NCBI GenBank assembly: GCA_023260435.1
Contig: JALQVG010000090.1
Coordinates: forward strand, 1-38,399
Reading direction: 5' to 3'
Length of the DNA stretch: 38,399 bases
From: Flavobacteriaceae bacterium
GTDB lineage: Bacteria; Bacteroidota; Bacteroidia; Flavobacteriales; Flavobacteriaceae
Under the pieces are notes generated by a model. That model was not told the origin of the DNA. It did not search any database and was given only the letters and a program-made list of their open reading frames with translations. The translations under genes were made by a program, and so were the position numbers. Of the stretch, positions 17,690-26,178 are shown in pieces (the first letter of the stretch is position 1; every line of letters starts with the position of its first letter).

Positions 17690-18639
17690 TGAAGGGCGTC
17701 CTGCATATCGACAGTAATCACGAAGTATTGGCCCGTGGATTAAACCAGTTGGGGTACGAAAACACGTTTGATTACACGAGTTCTTCCGATGAAATTCTGG
17801 ACAAGTGGCCTGGATATACCGGTCTAGTGGTTCGTTCGCGTTTTTCGATTAACCAGTCATTTATCGATCGCGCCACGGGGCTTAAATGGATAGGTCGCGT
17901 GGGGGCTGGACTCGAAAACATTGATGTAGCCTATGCCCAAAGCAAAGGAGTGGCAGTCATTGCAGCTCCAGAAGGCAATAGAGGCGCGGTTGCGGAACAC
18001 GCATTGGGCATGTTGCTGTCGATGACCAACAAACTATGCGCTGCCGATCGAAGCGTGCGAGCAGGCATTTGGGATCGCGAGGGACATCGCGGATTTGAAA
18101 TTGCTGGAAAAACCATAGGGATTGTGGGTTATGGAGTGATGGGGCATGCTTTTGCCAAGGTATTAAGCGGATTTGGCTGTCGGGTGATTTGTACCGATAT
18201 CAAACCAGATTTGACGGACACTTGGGCGGAGCAGATTCCTTTAGCTGAGTTTTTAGCGCAGGTGGACGTATTGAGTTTGCACTTACCTCAGGCTCAGGAT
18301 ACCGATCACTGGCTCAATGCCCAGCGGATCGATCAAATCGCTAAGCCATTTTGGCTGATCAATACAGGTCGTGGAAAAACAGTGGACACCCATGCCGTTT
18401 TAGAGGCACTTGACCGAGGCCAGATACTGGGTGCAGCCCTAGATGTTTTGGAGTTTGAACCCAGTAGTTTTGAGGGTTTATTTCAAGGCCCAAATCCGCA
18501 CCCGACCCTAGTACGCTTGGTCCATCACCCCAAGGTACTGCTCTCTCCACATGTGGGCGGCTGGAGTGCTGAAAGCCATGTGAAACTCGCACAAACCATC
18601 GTCGACAAAGTAGCCGCTTGGGAAAAAAGTGCCTACTGA
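17689..18639 (+). CDS. D-isomer-specific 2-hydroxyacid dehydrogenase
   Basis: 316 residues. It is an NAD(P)-dependent dehydrogenase of the D-2-hydroxyacid/phosphoglycerate dehydrogenase family. The nucleotide-binding motif is GIVGYGVMGHAF. The catalytic triad is readable: Arg in INTGRGKTVDT, Glu in LDVLEFEP, His in LLSPHVGGWSAES. The substrate-domain segment SRFSINQSFIDRA and the RVGAGLENIDV loop resemble 3-phosphoglycerate dehydrogenase (serA-like). It lacks the C-terminal ACT domain found in many SerA proteins, so serine synthesis is plausible but unproven. It is the last gene of the serS run, and its end overlaps the oppositely oriented acyltransferase gene by 7 bp. Confidence 0.92.
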   Translation: MKGVLHIDSNHEVLARGLNQLGYENTFDYTSSSDEILDKWPGYTGLVVRSRFSINQSFIDRATGLKWIGRVGAGLENIDVAYAQSKGVAVIAAPEGNRGAVAEHALGMLLSMTNKLCAADRSVRAGIWDREGHRGFEIAGKTIGIVGYGVMGHAFAKVLSGFGCRVICTDIKPDLTDTWAEQIPLAEFLAQVDVLSLHLPQAQDTDHWLNAQRIDQIAKPFWLINTGRGKTVDTHAVLEALDRGQILGAALDVLEFEPSSFEGLFQGPNPHPTLVRLVHHPKVLLSPHVGGWSAESHVKLAQTIVDKVAAWEKSAY

Positions 18640-20432
18640 TTTAATGGGTGGTTGCCCCGCTCAATTTCTTTTTGAAACTCCTCCATCACGGGACGCACGG
18701 TTTCTTCGGGTATTTCTGAAATTTTGATGTACATCAAACCATCAATGGCATTGTTAAACAATGGGTCTACATTAAACGCTACAACTTTGGCGTTTTGCTT
18801 GATGTATTTTTTAATCAAGACGGGGAGCCTTAAACTTCCTGGCTCCACTTCCTCAATCAGTCGGTCGAATTTATTGAGATCGGCTTGAGTTTCATCAAAA
18901 ACAAACTCTTTATCCGCATCCTTGAGCTTGACCTTAAACTCCTTTTTAGGGTGGATGTATTGGGCTATGTAGGGATCCCAGTAATGGGATTTCATAAACT
19001 CAATCATCAAAGATTTAGAGAAATTGGAAAACTGATTGCTGATACTGACGCCACCCATTAAAAAATCGTGATTGGGATAGCGAAGCGTGGTGTGTATGAT
19101 CCCTTTCCACAAAAGAAAAAGCGGCATCGGTTTCTGCTGATACTCCGAGACAATATAGGCCCTGCCCATCTCAATGGTGCGCTGCATCATCGGGTAAAGC
19201 TCTGGCTCCATGCGGAACAAATCTTGTACATAGAACCCTTCAATCCCCTTGGTTGGGAAAATTTCTTGCCCAAAACCCATGCGGTAGGCGCCTACGACAC
19301 AGGCCCCTTCATGATCCCATAAAAATAGATGGTGGTAATAGGTGTCGTAGGTATCCAAGTCAATCGATTTGTTGGTCCCCTCTCCAATGGCTCTAAAAGT
19401 CAGTTCACGCTGACGACCGATTTCCTGCAACAGTCCCGGCATCTGAGGTGCTTGTGCCAAAAAGACCTCGTAATTCTTACTTTTTAAAAGGGATTTGCCC
19501 AGCTGCTGGAGGACGGCTATTTCACGGGCCAATAACTCAGGATCTTGAGCCCCGACAATTTTTCTGGGTATTTTGGGCAATTGAATCGTACTGGGCAACG
19601 TCAGACGTCTTCGCTCGTATACCTTGGAAAGCATTTCAGTTTTAAGTCGCAACAGCGCTCCGTACTCTTCTATGGTCGTTTCTTCTTCTTGTTGGGAGAC
19701 AGAAATAGGCTTTCCTATGCGGATGGATATTTTTCGAAAACGCTGTGTAAACATCTCTGACACCAAAGCAGCCGTGCGGAATGCAGGACCCAAACGGGCA
19801 ATCCTATAAAAGAAGGTGCTGTTTTTGGCATGAAAATAGACCGGAACTACAGGGACTCCAGCTTTTCTGATCAACTTTAATGCGGGAATATGCCAGGGCT
19901 GATCTATAGATTTATTTCCCATCCTTGTGGTGGCTACTTCACCAGCAGGAAAAATACCCAGGACACCTCCTTCTGACAGATGTGCCAAAGCTTGTTTAAA
20001 ACCCTGCAAACTGCTCGAAGCCTCTTTGTGGTCCTCAAATGGGTTAACCGGAAAAATATACGGGGCCAATGGAGTGACTCTAGACAACAAAAAATTGGCC
20101 ATTACTTTAAAATCTGGCCGCTGACTGCCTACTAACAACAAAAGTAAAATTCCGTCAATCCCACCCAGGGGGTGATTGGATACCACGACAAAGGGACCTG
20201 TTTTGGGAAAACGTTTTAGCTCCTGCTCGGGCCAGCGCACGTCTATTTCGAAGTAATCCATGACCGCCTGCATAAATGCGGGACCATCTAAATGTTTGTG
20301 GGCGTCATAGAAGCGATTTAACGCAGATATTCTGGTGATTTTTATCAACACCCATCCAGCCAAATGCCCCAGCAAACCCCAACGGGAAAGTCCACTGGCT
20401 TGCGCCATTTCTTTTGCACTGACCAAACTCAT
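18633..20432 (-). CDS. olsF: OlsF-like bifunctional acyltransferase (aminolipid synthesis)
   Basis: 599 residues with two acyltransferase parts. The N-terminal half (about 1-270) is a PlsC-like O-acyltransferase: motif NHPLGGIDG (His87, Asp93) and FPAGEVATTR at the second conserved block. The C-terminal half (about 330-560) resembles OlsB/GNAT-type N-acyltransferases: QRELTFRAIGEGTNKS, then DTYDTYYHHLFLWD, then ACVVGAYRMGFGQEI. This order matches OlsF, described in Flavobacterium and Serratia, where the C-terminal part adds a 3-hydroxy fatty acid to an amino acid and the N-terminal part adds the second acyl chain, giving ornithine lipids; glycine or other aminolipids are also possible here. 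His and Asp are separated by five residues, not four as in classical PlsC. Gene symbol by architecture only. Confidence 0.85.
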   Translation of the reverse strand: MSLVSAKEMAQASGLSRWGLLGHLAGWVLIKITRISALNRFYDAHKHLDGPAFMQAVMDYFEIDVRWPEQELKRFPKTGPFVVVSNHPLGGIDGILLLLLVGSQRPDFKVMANFLLSRVTPLAPYIFPVNPFEDHKEASSSLQGFKQALAHLSEGGVLGIFPAGEVATTRMGNKSIDQPWHIPALKLIRKAGVPVVPVYFHAKNSTFFYRIARLGPAFRTAALVSEMFTQRFRKISIRIGKPISVSQQEEETTIEEYGALLRLKTEMLSKVYERRRLTLPSTIQLPKIPRKIVGAQDPELLAREIAVLQQLGKSLLKSKNYEVFLAQAPQMPGLLQEIGRQRELTFRAIGEGTNKSIDLDTYDTYYHHLFLWDHEGACVVGAYRMGFGQEIFPTKGIEGFYVQDLFRMEPELYPMMQRTIEMGRAYIVSEYQQKPMPLFLLWKGIIHTTLRYPNHDFLMGGVSISNQFSNFSKSLMIEFMKSHYWDPYIAQYIHPKKEFKVKLKDADKEFVFDETQADLNKFDRLIEEVEPGSLRLPVLIKKYIKQNAKVVAFNVDPLFNNAIDGLMYIKISEIPEETVRPVMEEFQKEIERGNHPLNQ

Positions 20433-20451
20433 GAGTCACGAAATTTAGAGG

Positions 20452-20459
20452 CAAAGATA
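20452..20459 (-). promoter_or_regulatory. -7 box of olsF-like gene
   Basis: The minus strand reads TATCTTTG, an exact TAnnTTTG match, about 20 nt before the ATG at 20432. No clear -33 element. It lies between the aspartokinase stop and this gene, so olsF can be transcribed both from here and by readthrough. Confidence 0.5.
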
Positions 20460-20480
20460 CAAAAGGAACGGGCACTCGTG

Positions 20481-21731
20481 TTAAGCTACCACTAACTGTA
20501 CAGTTTCTTTGCCGCGCTGCTCCAAAAGAATCTCTTTATCTTTCTGAAGTTCCAAAATTGAGGGCTCATCAAAATGACGCACCGTATATAGGGATACATC
20601 AAATACGGCGGTCACCTTATATTTTTGCTCCAATACTTCCAACAATTCTTCTAAACGCTTAAACCGGTTGTCTACACATACCGAGAAACTGATGGCTGAG
20701 TTTTGAATCAGTTCCACTTTGATGTTGTATTGGTGAAAAAGCCTGAAGAGTTCACTCATGGAGTTCTCTACAATAAAGGAGAAATCTCGGGAAAAGAGTT
20801 TTAGAAGTACTTGTTCTTTCTTTACAATGAAGCAAGGCACCATAGGCGTAATGCCCTCCCCTTCGGAAACTGTGGTACCTGGCGCATGCGGGTCAATAAA
20901 TGACTTAACGTGCAAGGGGATCAATTTTCCTTGAAGTGGTTGAAGTGTTTTGGGGTGAATGACTGAAGCACCGTAAAAGGCAAGCTCAATAGCTTCTCTG
21001 TAGGAAATATGGTGCAAAAGTTCAGCGTTTTCAAAATATCTGGGATCTGCATTGAGTACGCCAGGTACGTCTTTCCAGATGGTCACCGACTCAGCGTCCA
21101 TACAATAGGCCAATATAGCCGCCGTATAATCTGAACCTTCTCGACCCAAAGTGGTGGTGAAATGATTTTCATCGGACCCTAAAAATCCTTGGGTGATGTA
21201 AAAAGGACCCTTAGTGAGTTTGGCGCTTACAGCCGAGGCTGTTTGCTCCCAGTCGACCTGAGCATCTCTGTAGTGATTGTCCGTCTTGATCAATCCACGT
21301 ACATCAAACCATTGATTATCCAACCCTTGGGTGTTCAGATACTCACTGAGTATCGTCGACGAAAGCAATTCCCCATAACCGACGATCTGGTCGTACACAA
21401 AATTGTATTTGGGTGACTTGTTGCGTTTAAAAAAATCTTCGATTTCTAAAAATAGTTGTGCCACCTTTTGATAAACCGGATGTTGGGCATCGGGAAACAA
21501 TTCAATAACTACGTCCATATGGTAGCGGCGAATCCCCTCAAGTGATCCCGTAATCCCGTATGGATGGGCCATATAGATCCCCACCAATTCCTCCATAGCA
21601 TTGGTGGTCTTACCCATAGCAGAAACAACCACTAGAGTCTGGTCATGACCAATTTCTCTTAATACATGTGCGACATTGCGCACACCAGCAGCATCTTTTA
21701 CCGACGCTCCTCCAAATTTAAATACCCTCAT
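20481..21731 (-). CDS. Aspartokinase
   Basis: 416 residues, a monofunctional aspartate kinase with no homoserine dehydrogenase domain. It phosphorylates aspartate, the first step to lysine/diaminopimelate, threonine and methionine. The N-terminal kinase motif is VFKFGGASVKDA, followed by VVVSAMGKTTNAM; the substrate/ATP segment is TTLGREGSDYTAA; WKDVPGVLNADPR and ASVIHPKTLQPL are further kinase-family blocks. Two ACT-like domains occupy about 300-395 (VLLKLFSRDFSFI and VELIQNSAISFSVCVD), so allosteric control by an end-product amino acid is expected. Its ATG overlaps the GNAT gene stop (ATGA), so the two are coupled. Confidence 0.95.
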   Translation of the reverse strand: MRVFKFGGASVKDAAGVRNVAHVLREIGHDQTLVVVSAMGKTTNAMEELVGIYMAHPYGITGSLEGIRRYHMDVVIELFPDAQHPVYQKVAQLFLEIEDFFKRNKSPKYNFVYDQIVGYGELLSSTILSEYLNTQGLDNQWFDVRGLIKTDNHYRDAQVDWEQTASAVSAKLTKGPFYITQGFLGSDENHFTTTLGREGSDYTAAILAYCMDAESVTIWKDVPGVLNADPRYFENAELLHHISYREAIELAFYGASVIHPKTLQPLQGKLIPLHVKSFIDPHAPGTTVSEGEGITPMVPCFIVKKEQVLLKLFSRDFSFIVENSMSELFRLFHQYNIKVELIQNSAISFSVCVDNRFKRLEELLEVLEQKYKVTAVFDVSLYTVRHFDEPSILELQKDKEILLEQRGKETVQLVVA

Positions 21732-22210
21732 GATTGATGTGGAAAAAAGTGAATTCCCTCTGTGCTGAGCTGAACCACATGCCAGTCTCTGAGCACTTTG
21801 GCTCCTTTTGATTCATAAAAATCGATGGCTGATTGGTTCCAGCTAAGCACTTCCCACGAAATACGGGCTACACCTTGTTGTGCCCCGTACCGTACCACAG
21901 CGCTTAACAAAGCACTTCCCAATCCCAAGCCGCGTTTTGATTCCTTAACAATTAAATCCTCTAGATGTAGCGACTTACCCTTCCAGGTCGAATATCTGGG
22001 ATATACTAAAGCCATACCTGCAATACCATCTTCAGTCTCTGCAACAAAACAGTGAAACCTCGGGGTCTCGGAACCAAACCCATCTTCGATCAGTTGTTCA
22101 AGGGTCAAGGTGACTGCATCTGGTTCACGCTCAAAAACAGCCAGCTCCACGATCAGCGCATGTACCGCAGGCATGTCTTGAACAACAGCAGGTCGGATAG
22201 AATAAGACAT
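21728..22210 (-). CDS. GNAT family N-acetyltransferase
   Basis: 160 residues from the ATG at 22210. The GNAT fold is readable: N-terminal SIRPAVVQDMPAVHALI; acceptor-side strands; the acetyl-CoA pyrophosphate-binding motif in SKRGLGLGSALLSAV (R/Q-x-x-G-x-G/A pattern); and the C-terminal NQSAIDFYESKGAKVL. It resembles diamine/spermidine N-acetyltransferase-like members (YPRYSTWKGKSLHLEDLIV), but the substrate cannot be assigned. An upstream TTG in the same frame (22231) lies inside the -7 box, which rules it out as a start. It precedes aspartokinase with an ATGA overlap. Confidence 0.9.
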   Translation of the reverse strand: MSYSIRPAVVQDMPAVHALIVELAVFEREPDAVTLTLEQLIEDGFGSETPRFHCFVAETEDGIAGMALVYPRYSTWKGKSLHLEDLIVKESKRGLGLGSALLSAVVRYGAQQGVARISWEVLSWNQSAIDFYESKGAKVLRDWHVVQLSTEGIHFFPHQS

Positions 22211-22228
22211 ATTGTTATAAATAAAACA

Positions 22229-22258
22229 CAAAGTTAAATATTTTTATTTGGTCTCAAA
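22229..22258 (-). promoter_or_regulatory. Consensus promoter of GNAT-aspartokinase operon
   Basis: The minus strand reads TTTG (22255-22258), 18 nt, then TAACTTTG (22229-22236). This is a near-perfect Bacteroidota -33/-7 promoter. Transcription would start near 22222, about 12 nt before the ATG at 22210. The -33 TTTG comes directly from the T-run of the terminator of the preceding gene. Confidence 0.75.
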
Positions 22259-22285
22259 AAAAACTCCGCTTCAATGGCGGAGTTT
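22256..22285 (-). terminator. Rho-independent terminator of TerB-like gene
   Basis: Arms AAACTCCGC (22277-22285 on the minus strand) and GCGGAGTTT (22261-22269) form a 9-bp stem with a 7-nt loop and a run of T on the minus strand. It sits just after the TerB-like gene's stop. Confidence 0.92.
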
Positions 22286-22308
22286 CACAAATTCAATCAC
22301 AAGCGTCA

Positions 22309-22728
22309 TTATTGCAACACTTGCTTGAAGTCTGAAAAGGAAATTTGACCATTAAACAGACTGCACCAGTGGTTTAACTGCTGTTCTATGCCTTGTGTCG
22401 GGAATCCTAGCGCAATGGCATATCGTTGAAGCAGTCTGCGCTCAACATCGTCCATTCTTCCATCGATATGACCCATTCTGAGTAAAGCGTACATGCGCTC
22501 TAAACGTTCCTCAGCGTCAATTACTGGAGTGACCACCGCTGAACCAGCACGCTCTTGTAGGCGCAACTGTTCCTCTTGGTTCCAGCCCATACGCTGGGCA
22601 ATTCGGTTCAATAAGGCTTGTTCTTGTTCACTGATTTGACCATCGACCTGAGCGATACGCACAAGGGACAAGTACAGGTTTTCATTGTTTTCAGATGAAG
22701 CAGAAGGATATAATTGTGCAATCGACAT
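22309..22728 (-). CDS. TerB-like (tellurite-resistance/DnaJ-associated) domain protein
   Basis: 139 residues, all helical, cytoplasmic. It has two TerB-type half-repeats, each with an acidic metal-binding-like loop: VDGQISEQEQALLNRIAQRMG (about 29-49) and HIDGRMDDVERRLLQRYAIALG (about 89-110). TerB-fold proteins occur in stress and phage-defence contexts, but isolated short ones in Bacteroidota have no established role. It is transcribed alone, divergent from mfd, and ends at a strong terminator. There is no other ter gene nearby, so tellurite resistance should not be assumed. Confidence 0.75.
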   Translation of the reverse strand: MSIAQLYPSASSENNENLYLSLVRIAQVDGQISEQEQALLNRIAQRMGWNQEEQLRLQERAGSAVVTPVIDAEERLERMYALLRMGHIDGRMDDVERRLLQRYAIALGFPTQGIEQQLNHWCSLFNGQISFSDFKQVLQ

Positions 22729-22746
22729 AAATCATATTTTAAAGCA

Positions 22747-22778
22747 CAAAGATAATGCATTGGCTACTTGTCCCCCAA
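22747..22778 (-). promoter_or_regulatory. Promoter of TerB-like gene
   Basis: The minus strand reads TTG (22776-22778), 21 nt, then TATCTTTG (22747-22754). The ATG at 22728 would follow the transcription start by about 12 nt. It overlaps the divergent mfd promoter. Confidence 0.55.
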
Positions 22779-22797
22779 TAGAGATGGACTATCTTTG
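22768..22797 (+). promoter_or_regulatory. Promoter of mfd (TTG-N19-TATCTTTG)
   Basis: TTG at 22768-22770 and TATCTTTG at 22790-22797, with a 19-nt spacer, match the Bacteroidota consensus. The transcript would start near 22804, about 9 nt before the TTG start at 22813. The 22768 TTG is in frame with mfd but serves as the -33 element. Confidence 0.6.
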
Positions 22798-22812
22798 CGC
22801 AAAATTTCATCC

Positions 22813-25800
22813 TTGTCAGAATTTTTGTTGCGCACGTACCTAGAAAATGCCCCCCACCTCATCGAGTTGGAGCAGGCACTGGCGCATCCTAATTCACCAG
22901 GTGAATCCATCAAAAAGACCCTTACCGGATGGGAAGGTTCTGTTGGCGCTTTGGTCTTGGGCCGACTGTTTCAAAAAAAAAATCGACCTATTTTATGGGT
23001 GCTGCGGGATCAAGAATCTGCGGCTTACGCCTACAATGATTTACAATTGTCTTTGGGCCCAGATCAAGTGCTCTACTATCCGGGGAGTTACAGGAAACCA
23101 TACCAAATTGAAGATACCGCCAATGCCAATGTGCTCTTGAGAACTGAGGTGTTAAAAAAGTTAAAAACGACTAAATACCCTGTTGTTGTTACTTATACGG
23201 CGGCACTATTAGAACAGGTAGTCGGAGAAAAATCAATGACTGAACAGACATTAAAACTGTCGGTTGGAGATAAGGTGTCATTGGACTTTATCAATGAAAC
23301 CCTCTTCGAATACCATTTTCAACGGGTGGATTTTGTGGCGGAACCCGGCACATTTTCCGTACGTGGAGGGATTATCGATGTGTTCTCTTATGCCCACGAA
23401 GATCCATACCGAATTGAGTTTTTTGGTGATGAGGTAGAAAGCATTCGAACCTTTGACCTTCAGACCCAATGGTCAAAAAACCAGGTAAACTCCATGGAAA
23501 TCATGGGAGATATCGATGATAAAAGTCTGGACATTCCGCGTGTTTCCTTTCTGAAGCATTGGCCCGCACATACCCTGCTGATCACCGAAAATCAAGACCT
23601 GATCGCACGTGATTTATCGGATTTATACCGACAAGCTGAACAAGTCTACACCAGTCATTTAGGACGTGGGGTAGCCCAACTTCCGCCACATACCTTGTTG
23701 ATCAGTGGGGAAGAACTGATCAAAGAATGGTCCACCTTGGACCAAATAGATGTGGTGGGACAAGTCTCCGATAAAAAGCCTGATTTTGTTTGGTCCACCA
23801 AACCTCAACCCGCTTTTCACAAGAAGTTTGATCTCTTAGTAGCTGACTTGCATCAAAAGCAAAGGGATGGTCTACACACCGTAATTGCTTGCGCTACAGA
23901 ACAACAGGCCCACAGGATGCGCGATATATGGGCGCAAATCGATCCAGAGGCAACATTTACGGCAGAGGTCATGACCTTGAGTCAAGGTTTTATCAGCCCA
24001 GAATTAAATTTAGTCCTCTATACGGACCACCAAATTTTTGAACGGTACCATAAATTTAAGCTCAAGTCACACAACACCAAAAAGGCCGCTGAGGCACTGA
24101 ACGCACTCAATAAATGGGAAATTGGTGATTATGTGACCCATATGGACCACGGAATTGGGAAATACGCAGGACTTCAGCGCATCGAGGTAGAGGGGCGCAT
24201 GCAGGAGGCGATTAAACTTATCTATGGAGATCGAGACATCCTCTATGTATCCATCCACGCATTGCACAAAATATCGAAGTACAATGGCAAGGAGGGCGCT
24301 GAACCCAAACTGTATAAACTGGGCTCGCCTGCATGGAAGGCTGTCAAAGAAAAAACGAAGGCCCGAGTTAAAAAAATTGCCTTTGACCTAATTCAAACCT
24401 ACGCGAAAAGAAAACTGAAAAAAGGGTTTCAATACGGTCCCGACTCCTATCTGCAGTACGAACTGGAAGCGTCATTTTTATACGAAGACACCCCAGATCA
24501 AAGCAAAGCTACCGCCGATGTAAAACAAGATATGGAAAGTGAACGACCGATGGATCGTCTGATCTGCGGTGATGTGGGTTTTGGAAAAACAGAAGTAGCT
24601 ATTCGCGCTGCATTTAAGGCGGCTGATAACGGAAAGCAAGTAGCCGTATTAGTACCCACGACCATACTCGCCTACCAACACTATAAATCATTCAGTCAAC
24701 GGATGGCTGATCTGCCTATTGAGATTGAATACCTGAATAGGTTCAGAAGCGCCAAAGAGAAAAAGGATATCCTGGAACGACTCGAACGAGGTCAAATCGA
24801 TGTACTTATTGGAACGCACCTAATAGTGGGACCTCAAATCAAATACAAAGATTTGGGTTTGCTGATCGTGGACGAAGAACAAAAATTTGGTGTATCTGTT
24901 AAAGATAAGTTGAAGTCATTGAAGGAGAATATCGATGTGCTCACACTCACAGCGACTCCAATCCCTAGAACCTTGCAGTTCAGTCTGATGGCCGCTAGAG
25001 ATCTTTCGGTGATTCAAACTCCCCCTCCCAATCGATACCCCATTGAAAGCGAATTAATTCGCTTCGATGAAGGAAAAATACGCGATGCTGTCGCTTATGA
25101 AATCAGTCGTGGCGGACAAGTGTTTTTTATCCACAACCGCATAGAAAACATCAAGGAAGTAGCGGGTATGATACAGCGATTGGTACCTGACTCGCGCATC
25201 ACCATCGCTCATGGTCAAATGGAAGGACACCAGCTGGAAGAACAAATGATCGCTTTTATGCAAGGCGACTACGATGTGCTGGTTTCTACCTCAATCATCG
25301 AAAGTGGTTTGGATGTATCCAACGCCAATACGATGTTGATCAATAACGCACAGAATTTTGGTCTGAGTGATTTACACCAAATGAGGGGTCGTGTGGGCAG
25401 AAGCAACAAGAAAGCCTTCTGTTATTTCATCACCCCACCCGAAATAGCCATGACCGAAGTTGCGCGCAAAAGACTAGAAGCCTTAACTCAATTCACCGCA
25501 TTGGGCAGTGGATTTCACATAGCGATGAAAGACCTTGAAATCAGGGGCGCAGGGGATTTATTAGGGGGAGAACAAAGCGGATTTATCAATGATATCGGTT
25601 TTGACACCTATCAAAAAATCATGCAAGAAGCGATCGAAGAGCTCAAGGAAAATAGCTTTGCTGAACTGTTTAAAGACGAGCCAAAAACCAAAAAAAATTG
25701 GGGCATCAGTGAAATACAAATAGACACTGACCTCGAATTGCGTTTTACCGAAGACTACATCAACAGCACCACTGAACGCCTGGCCATGTATGCTGAATTG

Positions 25801-26178
25801 GCTGCCATTGAAAATTTGGCCGACCTGAATACATTTGAAAGTCAATTAATTGATCGTTTTGGAGCGATGCCGGGGGTGGCCAAATCCTTGCTGCAATCAG
25901 TCGCACTAAAAATCAGGGTGATGCCTCTAGGGATTGAAAAAATAGTACTGAAGCAAGGAAAGATGTGGTGCTATTTTGTAGGTGATCCACAATCTCCTTT
26001 TTATCAATCAGATCAATTCCACAGTTTATTAAACCTGGTGGCGGCTAGACCTGGGCTTTGTGTGTTTAAAGAAAAAGACACCAGAAACGGCAAGCGTTTA
26101 ATGATCGTCTTTGATTCGATCAAGAGTGCAGCCAAAGCATACCAGGCCATCGATCAACTTTTAGCTACAGCTCCTTAA
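22813..26178 (+). CDS. mfd: Transcription-repair coupling factor
   Basis: 1121 residues. This ATP-driven translocase displaces RNA polymerase stalled at DNA lesions and recruits UvrA. Order: UvrB-homology region (about 1-320, with YYPGSYRKPYQ and FSVRGGIIDVFSYAHEDPYRIEFFGDEVESI); CarD-like RNA-polymerase-interacting domain (about 435-500: IGDYVTHMDHGIGKYAGL); RecG-like helicase core with Walker A GDVGFGKTE (about 586-594), Walker B IVDEEQKFG, TLTATPIPRTLQ and MRGRVGRSNKKAFCY; and a C-terminal UvrA-binding regulatory domain. No in-frame ATG exists near the start. TTG at 22813 is the first start downstream of the promoter and matches the family N-terminus. Its end overlaps the ACT-protein gene by 14 bp. 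Confidence 0.96.
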   Translation: MSEFLLRTYLENAPHLIELEQALAHPNSPGESIKKTLTGWEGSVGALVLGRLFQKKNRPILWVLRDQESAAYAYNDLQLSLGPDQVLYYPGSYRKPYQIEDTANANVLLRTEVLKKLKTTKYPVVVTYTAALLEQVVGEKSMTEQTLKLSVGDKVSLDFINETLFEYHFQRVDFVAEPGTFSVRGGIIDVFSYAHEDPYRIEFFGDEVESIRTFDLQTQWSKNQVNSMEIMGDIDDKSLDIPRVSFLKHWPAHTLLITENQDLIARDLSDLYRQAEQVYTSHLGRGVAQLPPHTLLISGEELIKEWSTLDQIDVVGQVSDKKPDFVWSTKPQPAFHKKFDLLVADLHQKQRDGLHTVIACATEQQAHRMRDIWAQIDPEATFTAEVMTLSQGFISPELNLVLYTDHQIFERYHKFKLKSHNTKKAAEALNALNKWEIGDYVTHMDHGIGKYAGLQRIEVEGRMQEAIKLIYGDRDILYVSIHALHKISKYNGKEGAEPKLYKLGSPAWKAVKEKTKARVKKIAFDLIQTYAKRKLKKGFQYGPDSYLQYELEASFLYEDTPDQSKATADVKQDMESERPMDRLICGDVGFGKTEVAIRAAFKAADNGKQVAVLVPTTILAYQHYKSFSQRMADLPIEIEYLNRFRSAKEKKDILERLERGQIDVLIGTHLIVGPQIKYKDLGLLIVDEEQKFGVSVKDKLKSLKENIDVLTLTATPIPRTLQFSLMAARDLSVIQTPPPNRYPIESELIRFDEGKIRDAVAYEISRGGQVFFIHNRIENIKEVAGMIQRLVPDSRITIAHGQMEGHQLEEQMIAFMQGDYDVLVSTSIIESGLDVSNANTMLINNAQNFGLSDLHQMRGRVGRSNKKAFCYFITPPEIAMTEVARKRLEALTQFTALGSGFHIAMKDLEIRGAGDLLGGEQSGFINDIGFDTYQKIMQEAIEELKENSFAELFKDEPKTKKNWGISEIQIDTDLELRFTEDYINSTTERLAMYAELAAIENLADLNTFESQLIDRFGAMPGVAKSLLQSVALKIRVMPLGIEKIVLKQGKMWCYFVGDPQSPFYQSDQFHSLLNLVAARPGLCVFKEKDTRNGKRLMIVFDSIKSAAKAYQAIDQLLATAP

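Noticed and set aside
22309-22728. Tellurite-resistance function for the TerB-like protein
   Set aside because: Only the TerB-like fold is suggested; no terC/terD/terZ genes are nearby.
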